A DNA stretch of 36,456 nucleotides from Armatimonadota bacterium (GTDB taxonomy: Bacteria > Armatimonadota > Fimbriimonadia > Fimbriimonadales > GBS-DC): NCBI GenBank assembly GCA_023511915.1, contig JAIMAN010000024.1, positions 1-36,456 of the forward strand, in the 5' to 3' direction. This document shows, piece by piece, positions 17,628-24,643 of this stretch (positions within the stretch are counted from its first letter, which is position 1; every line of letters starts with the position of its first letter). Both the position numbers and the translations under genes were made by a program. The notes under the pieces are model-generated. The model saw only the letters and a list, made by a program, of their open reading frames with translations. It was not told the origin of the DNA and did not search any database.

Positions 17628-18153
17628 CCAGCACCTGTTGAAGCAGGTTCAGCCCCGACGGGTCTAAGCCCGCGTCGGGTTCATCGAGCAGCAGCAGCGG
17701 CGGGTTGCCGTAGGTCGCCAGCGCGAGGCGCAGCCGTTGGCGCATGCCCGTCGAGTAGGCGCGTACCCACTCGTGGGCGCGATGCGCCAGTTCGAAGCGT
17801 TCCAAGTGCGCCATCAGCGTCGGGCGGTCGCTGGGCAGCCCGCGCGTCTGCGCCCACCAGTGCAGGTGTTCGTAGCCTGTGAGTTCGCGATACAGCGCGG
17901 CGTCGGCGGCGCACCAGCCCACTACGCGCATACGGTCAGCAACGGGACGCCCGTTTGCGCGGAGTTCGATGCGCCCTTCGGTCGGCGCGAGCAGCCCCGC
18001 GATGAGGCGCAGCAGCGTGCTTTTGCCCGAGCCGTTCGCCCCGCGCACAATCAGCCGTGCGCCCGTGCCCAATTCCAACTCCAGCCCGCGAAAGACCCAC
18101 CGCTCGCCGAACCGCTTGCCCAGCCGATGACACGCCAGTGTCCAATGCGCCAT
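17536..18153 (-). CDS. ccmA: Haem exporter ATPase CcmA
   Basis: ABC ATPase that partners CcmB. 205 residues, the short length typical of CcmA. FRGLELELGTGARLIVRGANGSGKSTLLRLIAGLL carries Walker A (GANGSGKST). The signature region is YSTGMRQRLRLAL, then Walker B LLLLDEPDAGLD. In place of the switch His it reads ALFATNRAE (Asn). ATG 18153 lies 7 nt after TACACT; a GTG two codons earlier is an alternative. Encoded before ccmB on the same transcript and plausibly serving the pentahaem cytochrome at 11226-13067. Confidence 0.82.
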   Translation of the reverse strand: MAHWTLACHRLGKRFGERWVFRGLELELGTGARLIVRGANGSGKSTLLRLIAGLLAPTEGRIELRANGRPVADRMRVVGWCAADAALYRELTGYEHLHWWAQTRGLPSDRPTLMAHLERFELAHRAHEWVRAYSTGMRQRLRLALATYGNPPLLLLDEPDAGLDPSGLNLLQQVLDEQTRCGIALFATNRAECAAWGDLALELGA

Positions 18154-18160
18154 CGGCACA

Positions 18161-18166
18161 AGTGTA
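18161..18166 (-). promoter_or_regulatory. -10 box of ccmA
   Basis: TACACT on the minus strand preceded by CAGG, 7 nt before the ccmA ATG, in the 24-nt gap after the glycoside hydrolase-like gene. Confidence 0.4.
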
Positions 18167-18177
18167 CCTGCTTGGGG

Positions 18178-20763
18178 CTACCCCCGCGCCTCCACCTCGT
18201 ACCACAGCGTGCGGTGCTGGGGTGAGAGTTCGACGGCGGCGCGGTCTTTGCCGACGGGGGTCGGCTTGAGGGCGCGGGCGCGTTTGCCGTCCTCGCCCAG
18301 CGCCCACACGCGCACGCGCGCCGCAGGGTAGGGCAGCGTCAGCGTCGCCGTCGGCACAGCGACCCGCGTCGGCGCACTGCCCCACTGGTTGCCCAGCGTG
18401 ATGCGCCCCTCGCCCAAGTCGCGCAGGTTCCAGCCCGTGTTCTCGGCAGTGCTAACCGTCGTTATCAGCGTGCGCCAGACGGGCTTCTCCTGCAGCACGG
18501 TCAGCGCCACGACGCAGAAGCCCCCAAGCGGCGCGTCCTGCACCTGCAGGCTGAACTTATCGCCCAAGTCCAGCGTGCGCCCGCCGATGAAGCCAATCGC
18601 CATCTTGGAACGCTTCGCTCGCACCACCACATAGCCGCGCCCCGCCTGCGTGCGATCCCAAATCAGTTCGCCCGTGTCGGCAACGCGCCGTCGGTCGGGG
18701 ATTGTGATGGCGTCGGGGCGTAGCGCGTCGCGCGGAACCTGCGCAGGCTCCAGCGCGGTTGCCAGTCGATGCATCGTCGCCGCCTTGCCGTCCAGCCCCG
18801 CGAACCTGCCGTCGGGCAGCCCCCACGCCCACACCTGGCGCAGCGCGTCCATCTCCGCCTCGCGCGGGAACGCCGCGCACACCAGTTGCTTCGCAGGGCG
18901 CACATCCGCCCGCAGGAACAGCGCGGCGCACGCTCGCATCAACGCCCACTTCGCAGGGTGCGTGCGCTGCTCGAAAAAGCCCCCTATGCGCCCCTCGCCC
19001 TCTGAACCGCCGTAATCGAACGGGAACAGCCCGTCCCAGTCCTGCAACGCGCCGTGCGCCGCCAGCAGCGGTAGCCCTTCCGCCGCGTACTGGTTCGGCG
19101 CGGGATGGTCGTACTCCGTCACCGTGTACGGCTTGCCCCACACGCGATGCTGCGCCAAGCGATGCACCGTCGCGCTGTCGCTGTTGACCATCGGCTCGTT
19201 GCGCACGAACCAGTTGTTGAAGTCCCACGCCGCGCCGGGGAACTCAGGGTGCATCCAGTAGGCGTGCCCGTCCACCGTGTCGAGTTGCGCCATCAGGTGC
19301 GGCGTGCTGCAGATGATAATCGTGCCGAACACGATACCCTTGTAGCCCAAGTCGCGCTTGATGTAGGTCGCCATCTCCAGCCAGTAGGCGCGCTCGGTGT
19401 CCCACAGGAACTGCAGCCAGTCGCGCAGGATTGGGGTCGGCGTCGCGCTGCGCTGGCTATGCAGGATGATGGGGATGCGCCGCTCGGCAAGCGCGTCGCC
19501 GTCGGGCAAAACGCGCAGCGTCCCGCCAGGGCGCAGCGAGAAGTCGGCGAACTCCACCGCGCCTGGCTCCATCGCCAGTCGGTAGAAGTTGATGCGGGCG
19601 TTCTCCTCGCCGCGCGGCAGCACAAAGGTGAACTCGAAGGTGCGCCACTGGGTGTCCAGCGCGAGGTTCTGCGCGAAGCCCAGCCACGCCCACGGCTCGC
19701 GCGCCTGCATAACGGTCAGCCCAATTGTGCGGGGTCGGTCGGCGCGGGCGGCGAAGCGCAGGGTATACAGTCGCTCCGCCTGCAGGCGCAGGTTCGGCTG
19801 GTTGAACTGCCCGTGCCAGTCGGTCAGGCTGGTCTGCACCGTGCGCAGGCGTATGCTGGGCGCGCCGCCCATGCCTGCGGGGACGACCTCCGCCTGCAGG
19901 CGCGCCTCGCCGTGCTGCTCCACCACCCAGTGCTGCAGCCCGTCCGCAAAGCGCGGGTTGCGCAGCATCTCCTCGCCCAGCGGCTCGCGCCGTTCGCCCC
20001 ACGCGCGACGCACGGCGTCCGTGTCGGCGTACCTGCGCTGCAGCCACTCGTTCCACTGACGCTGCAGGTCATCTTGGAACACCTTCGGCGCGCTGTCGAG
20101 GTAGCCCATCAGCCAGCCCTGAATCAGCCCGTTCTCGTTGTTGATTTCGACCATCGCGACGGCGGGGTCTTCGGCGTAGGTGCGCCCCGTTTTGGGATTG
20201 CGATGCGTCAGCAGTTGCCGCGCGTACTCCTTCTGCAGGTCAATCAGCGGGCGGTAGTAGCACCCAATCGCGTGTTGCGCCTTCACCTCGCCGATTTGGT
20301 CGATCTCGGCGGGCAGCCCGTCGGCGGCGTAGAAGCGTCGGTTCACCAGCAGGTTGAGGTTGACGTAGACGCCCCGCGCCCGCAGCTGCGCAAACAGTTC
20401 GTCGAATCGCGCGAGTGCTTGCGCGTTGAAGTGCCGCGAGTTGCCCCGCGCGTAGTCAATCAGGCACGGGTTCGCCCAGAAGGCGTCCATATGGTGAAAG
20501 CGCACGATGTTGCAGCCTGCTTGGGCGATTTGGGTTGCCATGCGCGAGGCGTCTTCGGGTTCGGGGAAGCACGCGCCCGCGCTGACATTCACGCCCCAGA
20601 AGCGCACGCGCTGCTTGCCGAGGTAGTAGTGCCCGTCCGCGCCGACGCGCACCCACCCTTTCGCGCCTGCAGGCTTGTGATCCAGCAAAAAGCTAAAGTC
20701 GGGCGCGCCCTGTAGCGGTTCGTTGTAGCGCGCCACCCACGGGAAACTGCCTTGCGTTTGCAT
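18178..20763 (-). CDS. Large glycoside hydrolase-like protein with inserted carbohydrate-binding domain
   Basis: 861 residues. N-terminal (beta/alpha)8 glycosidase half: QRVRFWGVNVSAGACFP, AGCNIVRFHHMDAFW, and VAMVEINNENGL, whose Glu is the likely acid/base. Then about 150 residues resembling a CBM4/9-type jelly roll (LRNPRFADGLQHW ... WRTFEFTFVLP ... VEFADFSLRPGG). The barrel resumes: DLGYKGIVFGTIII, and YTVTEYDHPAPNQY, whose Glu is the likely nucleophile. The last 200 residues are beta-rich. No signal peptide is visible, so it may act in the cytoplasm on imported oligosaccharides. ATG 20763 chosen; a TTG at 20781 would add six residues. Substrate unknown. Confidence 0.78.
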   Translation of the reverse strand: MQTQGSFPWVARYNEPLQGAPDFSFLLDHKPAGAKGWVRVGADGHYYLGKQRVRFWGVNVSAGACFPEPEDASRMATQIAQAGCNIVRFHHMDAFWANPCLIDYARGNSRHFNAQALARFDELFAQLRARGVYVNLNLLVNRRFYAADGLPAEIDQIGEVKAQHAIGCYYRPLIDLQKEYARQLLTHRNPKTGRTYAEDPAVAMVEINNENGLIQGWLMGYLDSAPKVFQDDLQRQWNEWLQRRYADTDAVRRAWGERREPLGEEMLRNPRFADGLQHWVVEQHGEARLQAEVVPAGMGGAPSIRLRTVQTSLTDWHGQFNQPNLRLQAERLYTLRFAARADRPRTIGLTVMQAREPWAWLGFAQNLALDTQWRTFEFTFVLPRGEENARINFYRLAMEPGAVEFADFSLRPGGTLRVLPDGDALAERRIPIILHSQRSATPTPILRDWLQFLWDTERAYWLEMATYIKRDLGYKGIVFGTIIICSTPHLMAQLDTVDGHAYWMHPEFPGAAWDFNNWFVRNEPMVNSDSATVHRLAQHRVWGKPYTVTEYDHPAPNQYAAEGLPLLAAHGALQDWDGLFPFDYGGSEGEGRIGGFFEQRTHPAKWALMRACAALFLRADVRPAKQLVCAAFPREAEMDALRQVWAWGLPDGRFAGLDGKAATMHRLATALEPAQVPRDALRPDAITIPDRRRVADTGELIWDRTQAGRGYVVVRAKRSKMAIGFIGGRTLDLGDKFSLQVQDAPLGGFCVVALTVLQEKPVWRTLITTVSTAENTGWNLRDLGEGRITLGNQWGSAPTRVAVPTATLTLPYPAARVRVWALGEDGKRARALKPTPVGKDRAAVELSPQHRTLWYEVEARG

Positions 20764-20808
20764 AGTGCTGAAGCGTTTCAACGCCCCGCGCGAGATTCCT
20801 GCAAGCCG

Positions 20809-21195
20809 CTATCCGTTGGGCGCGTGCAACGGCGCGGCGAAGCGCAGGCGGTTGCCGTCGGGGTCTACAAGATGCATCTCGCGGCGTCCCCACGGCATCT
20901 CGTCGGGCGGTTCGGGTTGCACGATTCCACGCTGGAGTACCTCGTGATAGAAGGCGTCCAGGTCGTCCAGCACGATGTACGCCGCGCCGCCCGGCTCGCA
21001 GTCGCCTGCATGCTCGGTCAGGAACAACGCGCGTCCCTCACGGCTCACCTGCGCGAAGACGGGAAACCCCTCCCCGAACTGATGCGTCCAGTCCACTTGG
21101 AACCCCAGCCCGTCCACATAGAAGCGGTGGGCGCGTTGCCAGTCGCGCACGCGCAGTTGCGGGAAGACATGCTGTTGGATTGTACGGTTGGTCAT
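20809..21195 (-). CDS. VOC (glyoxalase/bleomycin-resistance) superfamily protein
   Basis: 128 residues, one complete vicinal-oxygen-chelate unit of two beta-alpha-beta-beta-beta modules: FPQLRVRDWQRAHRFYVDGLGFQVDW, REGRALFLTEH, AAYIVLDDLDAFYHEVLQRG and the closing REMHLVDPDGNRLRFA with the usual metal-ligand region. Resembles the bleomycin-resistance-like subgroup, most of which have no known substrate. It precedes the glycoside hydrolase-like gene by 28-45 nt and is likely co-transcribed with it. Confidence 0.82.
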   Translation of the reverse strand: MTNRTIQQHVFPQLRVRDWQRAHRFYVDGLGFQVDWTHQFGEGFPVFAQVSREGRALFLTEHAGDCEPGGAAYIVLDDLDAFYHEVLQRGIVQPEPPDEMPWGRREMHLVDPDGNRLRFAAPLHAPNG

Positions 21196-21285
21196 ATTCT
21201 CGTTTTTCGGTAGGGGAAAGGTCTCTCCTGCTGGCTCGTTCGGAAGGGACTCGCGTCGAGATGGGATAGACTTGACCCCAGCCCC

Positions 21286-21330
21286 TCCGCCACGATGCGG
21301 CGGATTGTAGGGGCGACGGGCCCGTCGCCC
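21286..21330. repeat. Palindromic repeat downstream of zwf
   Basis: A small hairpin (TCCGCC 21286-21291 / GGCGGA 21299-21304) is followed by a perfect 20-bp palindrome at 21311-21330 (GGGCGACGGG and its complement). GTCGCCCTAC at 21334-21343 can pair alternatively with GTAGGGGCGAC at 21307-21317. It lies in the 150-bp gap between zwf and the VOC gene. REP-like, or a factor-dependent 3' end for zwf. Confidence 0.55.
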
Positions 21331-21345
21331 TTGCGTCGCCCTACT

Positions 21346-22794
21346 TCACCCCCGCAGGGGGCGCCAGTGGTGCTGTTCGCTGTCCAGAATGCGCACGGCT
21401 TCGGGGGGACCCTCGCTGCCTGCGGGGTAGGTGGGCAGCGGGCTGTCGTCGCTTTGCCACGCTTTGAGGATGGGATCTAACACGCGCCACGCCCACTCCA
21501 CCTCGTCAAAGCGCAGAAAGTGCTGGCGGTTGCCCTCCAGCGCGTCCAGCAGCAGCGTGGTGTAGGCGTCGAAGCCCTCTTGTCCCGCCTCGCGGTAGGG
21601 GGCGCGCAGCACCAGCGTGCGCGGGGTCAACTCCAGCCCGACTTTTTTGGCTTGCGCCACAAGGTAGATGGCTTCGGCGGGCTTCATCTCAAACAGAAAC
21701 CAGTTCGGCTCCAGCCGATCCAGTGGCGTTTCGCGAAACAGGTGCAGCGGGGGCGTTTTGAACTGCACGGCGATTTCGCTGCGGTCGGCGGCGAGGCGTT
21801 TGCCCGTGCGCAAATAGAACGGCACGCCCCGCCAACGCCAGTTGTCCACATAGAGTTTGATTGCCGCGTAGGTCTCCGTGCGCGAGTCGCGGGGGATGCC
21901 CTCCTCTTCCAGGTAGCCAGGCACGCGCTCGCCGTTCACCATGCCTGCGGTATACTGGGCGCGCACGGCGAAGGCGTTCACTGCGCTGCGCGGGATGGGG
22001 CGCACGCTCTTGAGGACTTTTACCTTCTCGGTGCGCAGATCGTCGTACACGAGGCTGCTGGGCGGCTCCATCGCCGTCAGCGTGAACAGTTGCATCAGGT
22101 GGTTTTGGATCATATCGCGCAGGGCGCCTGCTTGGTCGTAATAACTCGCACGCCCTTCCAGCCCTGCCGTCTCCGCCGCCGTGATTTGCACATGCTCAAC
22201 ATAGTTGCGGTTCCACAGCGGCTCCAGCAGCAGGTTCGCGAAGCGGAACACGAGGATGTTCTGCACGGTCTCCTTGCCCAGATAGTGATCGATGCGGAAG
22301 ATTTGCTCTTCGCGCCAGTGTTCGCGCACTTGGCGGTCGAGGGTTTGTGCGCTTTCGAGGTCGTAGCCGAAAGGCTTTTCGATGACGAGTCGTCGGAAGC
22401 CGTGCGTTTCGTCGTGCAGTCCTGCGCGGGCGAGGAGTTGGCTGGCGGTTGCGAACGCGCCTGGGGGTAGCGCGAGATAGAACAGCGCGTTGCCGCGGAT
22501 GTGGTCGTGCAGTTGGCACACGCCGTGTTCGTCCAGCCCGCCCTGCACATAGGCGACGAAGCGCGTGCAGAACTCATCCCAGCCGTCGAGCGGTTTGCCT
22601 GCGGTGCGCAGCTCGTCTTCGACTTCGGCGAGGTAGGTGTGCAGGGTGTAGGGGCGTCGGGCGTAGAGGAGGATGCGCACGGTGTCGGGCAGGGCGCGTG
22701 CGCGGCACAGTTGCAGCAGCGCGGGCAGCAGCAGGCGTCGGGTCAGGTCGCCCGTCGCCCCGAAGATGACAATCGTCGTCTCGCGCGGAGTCAT
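21346..22794 (-). CDS. zwf: Glucose-6-phosphate 1-dehydrogenase
   Basis: First step of the oxidative pentose phosphate pathway: glucose-6-phosphate to 6-phosphogluconolactone with NAD(P) reduction. 482 residues. Rossmann motif [10 protein letters not shown] (11-20), [11 protein letters not shown], active-site RIDHYLGKE, and the C-terminal substrate regions [11 protein letters not shown] and [16 protein letters not shown] 22794 lies 10 nt after TATCCT with no Shine-Dalgarno. Same strand as gnd, with only the nuclease-like gene between, so the two oxidative NAD(P)H-forming steps are clustered. Confidence 0.95.
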   Translation of the reverse strand: MTPRETTIVIFGATGDLTRRLLLPALLQLCRARALPDTVRILLYARRPYTLHTYLAEVEDELRTAGKPLDGWDEFCTRFVAYVQGGLDEHGVCQLHDHIRGNALFYLALPPGAFATASQLLARAGLHDETHGFRRLVIEKPFGYDLESAQTLDRQVREHWREEQIFRIDHYLGKETVQNILVFRFANLLLEPLWNRNYVEHVQITAAETAGLEGRASYYDQAGALRDMIQNHLMQLFTLTAMEPPSSLVYDDLRTEKVKVLKSVRPIPRSAVNAFAVRAQYTAGMVNGERVPGYLEEEGIPRDSRTETYAAIKLYVDNWRWRGVPFYLRTGKRLAADRSEIAVQFKTPPLHLFRETPLDRLEPNWFLFEMKPAEAIYLVAQAKKVGLELTPRTLVLRAPYREAGQEGFDAYTTLLLDALEGNRQHFLRFDEVEWAWRVLDPILKAWQSDDSPLPTYPAGSEGPPEAVRILDSEQHHWRPLRG

Positions 22795-22804
22795 GGCGGG
22801 GTTA

Positions 22805-22810
22805 AGGATA
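22805..22810 (-). promoter_or_regulatory. -10 box of zwf
   Basis: TATCCT on the minus strand preceded by CAGG, 10 nt before the zwf ATG and 17 nt after the end of the frameshifted nuclease gene. Confidence 0.4.
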
Positions 22811-22826
22811 CCTGCCTGCGGGAAGC

Positions 22827-23451
22827 CTACTCGCGCATAAGTGGCGCGACCAAGTGAATTGACTTGTGCAGCTGCAAGACGAGGGTGAACTGCGCTCCTG
22901 TGGGTGTCAAGTAAACACGATCACCGATACGCGCCAGCAGACCCAGTTGAGCCGCGTACTCCACATACATTCGTGTTGCGTCGTGTCGCGTCTTTGGCTT
23001 ATTCCAGCGCGTCTCGTTACCTACCGCAAAGGTGAAGTAATCACTAATGCTGCAACACGCGGGATGGCGCGTACTCGATCGCGTGGATCTGGTATTGCTG
23101 GCATTCGGATAGCAAACGGGGCGGGATGCGAGGGGAAAGCAAGTAGCCTTGTACGTTACCTGCTGGCAGTTCGCCCTGCTGCTGCAGAGTGGGGATTTGA
23201 GCGAGGTAGCGCGCTGTTTGCTGTACGAATTCTGAGCGTGCAGGTTCCACTTTGATTTCTACGAGGTAGAGTTGTCCGCCGCCGAGGCAAATCAAATCCA
23301 GCCGTCCGCCATCGGGCAGCTCCAGCTGACGCGCCAACACTCGCAGCGGCGCAGGTGCGCCCAGCATCTGACCCAGAAGGTCTGTGTAGGTCGCCAGGAT
23401 GTCCTCAATTTGACGCTCGCGAACAACAATCTCTTCACGATTGCTTGTCAT
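22827..23451 (-). pseudogene. NucS/DUF91-like PD-(D/E)XK nuclease, frameshifted
   Basis: From ATG 23451 (overlapping the gnd end by 17 nt) the frame encodes a restriction-endonuclease-like core: ERQIEDILATYTDLLG, RQLELPDGGRLDLICLGGG, LYLVEIKVEPARSEFVQQTARYL. Asp in RLDLI, then E-x-K in VEIKVE, is the nuclease pattern. It stops at 23044. The next frame, shifted by one base, is open for 73 codons with protein-like sequence ([40 protein letters not shown], a winged-helix-like end) and stops at 22827. This second part has no start codon before its conserved region, and the total length (625 nt) is 3n+1, so one gene with one extra base (or two missing) near 23044-23050 is the best reading. Target unknown. 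Confidence 0.65.
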
Positions 23452-24358
23452 CGACTGCTTTCTTAACTGCATGCCCACCAAACGCGCGGCGCAGCTGCGC
23501 CAGGAACCGATACTGGAAGCCCTCCGAGTCTTGGCTGCGGAACCGCTCGTGCAACGCCAGCGTAATCAGCGGTGCGGGCGCCCCCAAGTCGATGGCTTCG
23601 TGCGCCGTCCAGCGACCCTCGCCCGAATCGGCGACATAGGGCGCGATTTCGCTGAGCTGCTGGTCTTCCTGCAGGAAGCCCGCAATCAAGTCCAGTAGCC
23701 AGCTGCGAATCACAGTGCCGTGCCGCCACGCTTCGGCGACAGCGGCGAGGTCTACCGAGAACTCCTCTTTGCGCCGCAGCAGCTCGAACCCCTCTGCATA
23801 CGCCTGCATAATCGCGTACTCGATGCCGTTGTGGATCATCTTGGCATAGTGCCCTGCGCCGACGGGACCGACATGCACCCAGCCTTTGTCGGGCGCGGGC
23901 GCGAGGTCGCGCAGGATCGGCTCGATGCGGGCAATCGCTTCGGGGTCGCCGCCTGCCATTAGTCCGTAGCCGTTCTCCAGCCCCCACACGCCGCCCGACA
24001 CGCCCACATCGGCGAAGTGGATGCCGTACTCGCGCAAGCGTTCGGCGTAGCGGATGGAGTCTTTGTAGTAGCTGTTCGCGCCGTTGACGATGAGGTCGCC
24101 AGCCTGCAGCAGGGGCGCGAACTCAAAAATCGCCTGTTCGGTCGGCTCGCCTGCGGGGTACATGAACCACACCACGCGCGGCGGCGCAAGACGCTCCACC
24201 ACCTCCTGCGGGCTGTAGGCGGGGATGATGCCGTAGGGGATGTACTCGTCGACGGTTGCGCGGGTGCGCGAGTAGCCGACGACCTGATGCCCGCGCTGCA
24301 CGAGGCGACGCGCCATGTTGCCGCCCATCCGTCCCAGACCCACGATTGCCAGTTGCAT
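23435..24358 (-). CDS. gnd: 6-phosphogluconate dehydrogenase, short (NAD-type) form
   Basis: Oxidative decarboxylation of 6-phosphogluconate to ribulose-5-phosphate. 307 residues, the short YqeC/GndA-like form. Rossmann GLGRMGGNMARRL (8-20), SGGVWGLENGYGLMAGG, and the catalytic Lys region HYAKMIHNGIEYAIMQAYAEG. The motif that is usually DGGNS reads NGANS (92-96), an unusual change at a substrate loop. ATG 24358 lies 9 nt after TATACT. The closely related 2-hydroxyacid dehydrogenase branch is an alternative, but clustering with zwf supports gnd. Confidence 0.9.
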   Translation of the reverse strand: MQLAIVGLGRMGGNMARRLVQRGHQVVGYSRTRATVDEYIPYGIIPAYSPQEVVERLAPPRVVWFMYPAGEPTEQAIFEFAPLLQAGDLIVNGANSYYKDSIRYAERLREYGIHFADVGVSGGVWGLENGYGLMAGGDPEAIARIEPILRDLAPAPDKGWVHVGPVGAGHYAKMIHNGIEYAIMQAYAEGFELLRRKEEFSVDLAAVAEAWRHGTVIRSWLLDLIAGFLQEDQQLSEIAPYVADSGEGRWTAHEAIDLGAPAPLITLALHERFRSQDSEGFQYRFLAQLRRAFGGHAVKKAVDDKQS

Positions 24359-24367
24359 AGCGGGGGA

Positions 24368-24373
24368 AGTATA
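24368..24373 (-). promoter_or_regulatory. -10 box of gnd
   Basis: TATACT on the minus strand preceded by CAGG, 9 nt before the gnd ATG, directly downstream of the repeat block. Confidence 0.45.
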
Positions 24374-24385
24374 CCTGTGGAAGCA

Positions 24386-24626
24386 CCCCCTCTCCCACAG
24401 CGTGGGAGAGGGGGGTTATGGAGTGCGGAAGCGGAGCTTCCGCCTGATGCTGAAGCTGCGCTTCAGCACTCCAAAAGGCTTGGCGCGCGGTGCCTCTCGC
24501 CTACAAGCGGGCGAGGGGGATTATGGAGTGCGGAAGCGGAGCTTCCGCCTGATGCTGAAGCTGCGCTTCAGCACTCCAAACAGGTCAGCGTGCGGCTCAC
24601 CCCTCTCCCACAGCGTGGGAGAGGGG
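24386..24626. repeat. Composite palindromic repeat block between sdhA and gnd
   Basis: Three G/C hairpins alternate with two identical 60-bp repeats. Hairpin 1: 13-bp stem 24386-24398/24402-24414, loop AGC. Hairpin 2: imperfect, 24493-24520. Hairpin 3: 12-bp stem 24600-24611/24615-24626, same loop. The 60-bp repeats at 24416-24475 and 24521-24580 match base for base, 105 bp apart. Each folds as a three-way junction: outer arms TGGAGTGC/GCACTCCA, inner hairpins GCGGAAGC/GCTTCCGC (loop GGA) and GCTGAAGC/GCTTCAGC (loop TGC). No open reading frame of note. Confidence 0.85.
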
Positions 24627-24643
24627 CAGGGGGTGAGGGTATC

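Noticed and set aside
19105-20715. 536-codon open frame on the plus strand opposite the glycoside hydrolase-like gene
   Set aside because: Arg/His/Ala/Val-rich composition without recognisable motifs; it is the antisense shadow of a clear gene in GC-rich DNA. The same applies to long antisense frames at 11595-12929, 15706-16851, 21520-22470 and 25361-26482.
24416-24475. Cloverleaf-like fold as a tRNA
   Set aside because: Three-way junction with 3-nt loops, no anticodon arm, T-loop or CCA; two identical copies in a repeat block.
24386-24626. Possible CRISPR array
   Set aside because: Only two direct repeats, each 60 bp and fully self-complementary, with a related hairpin rather than a unique spacer between them; no cas genes.
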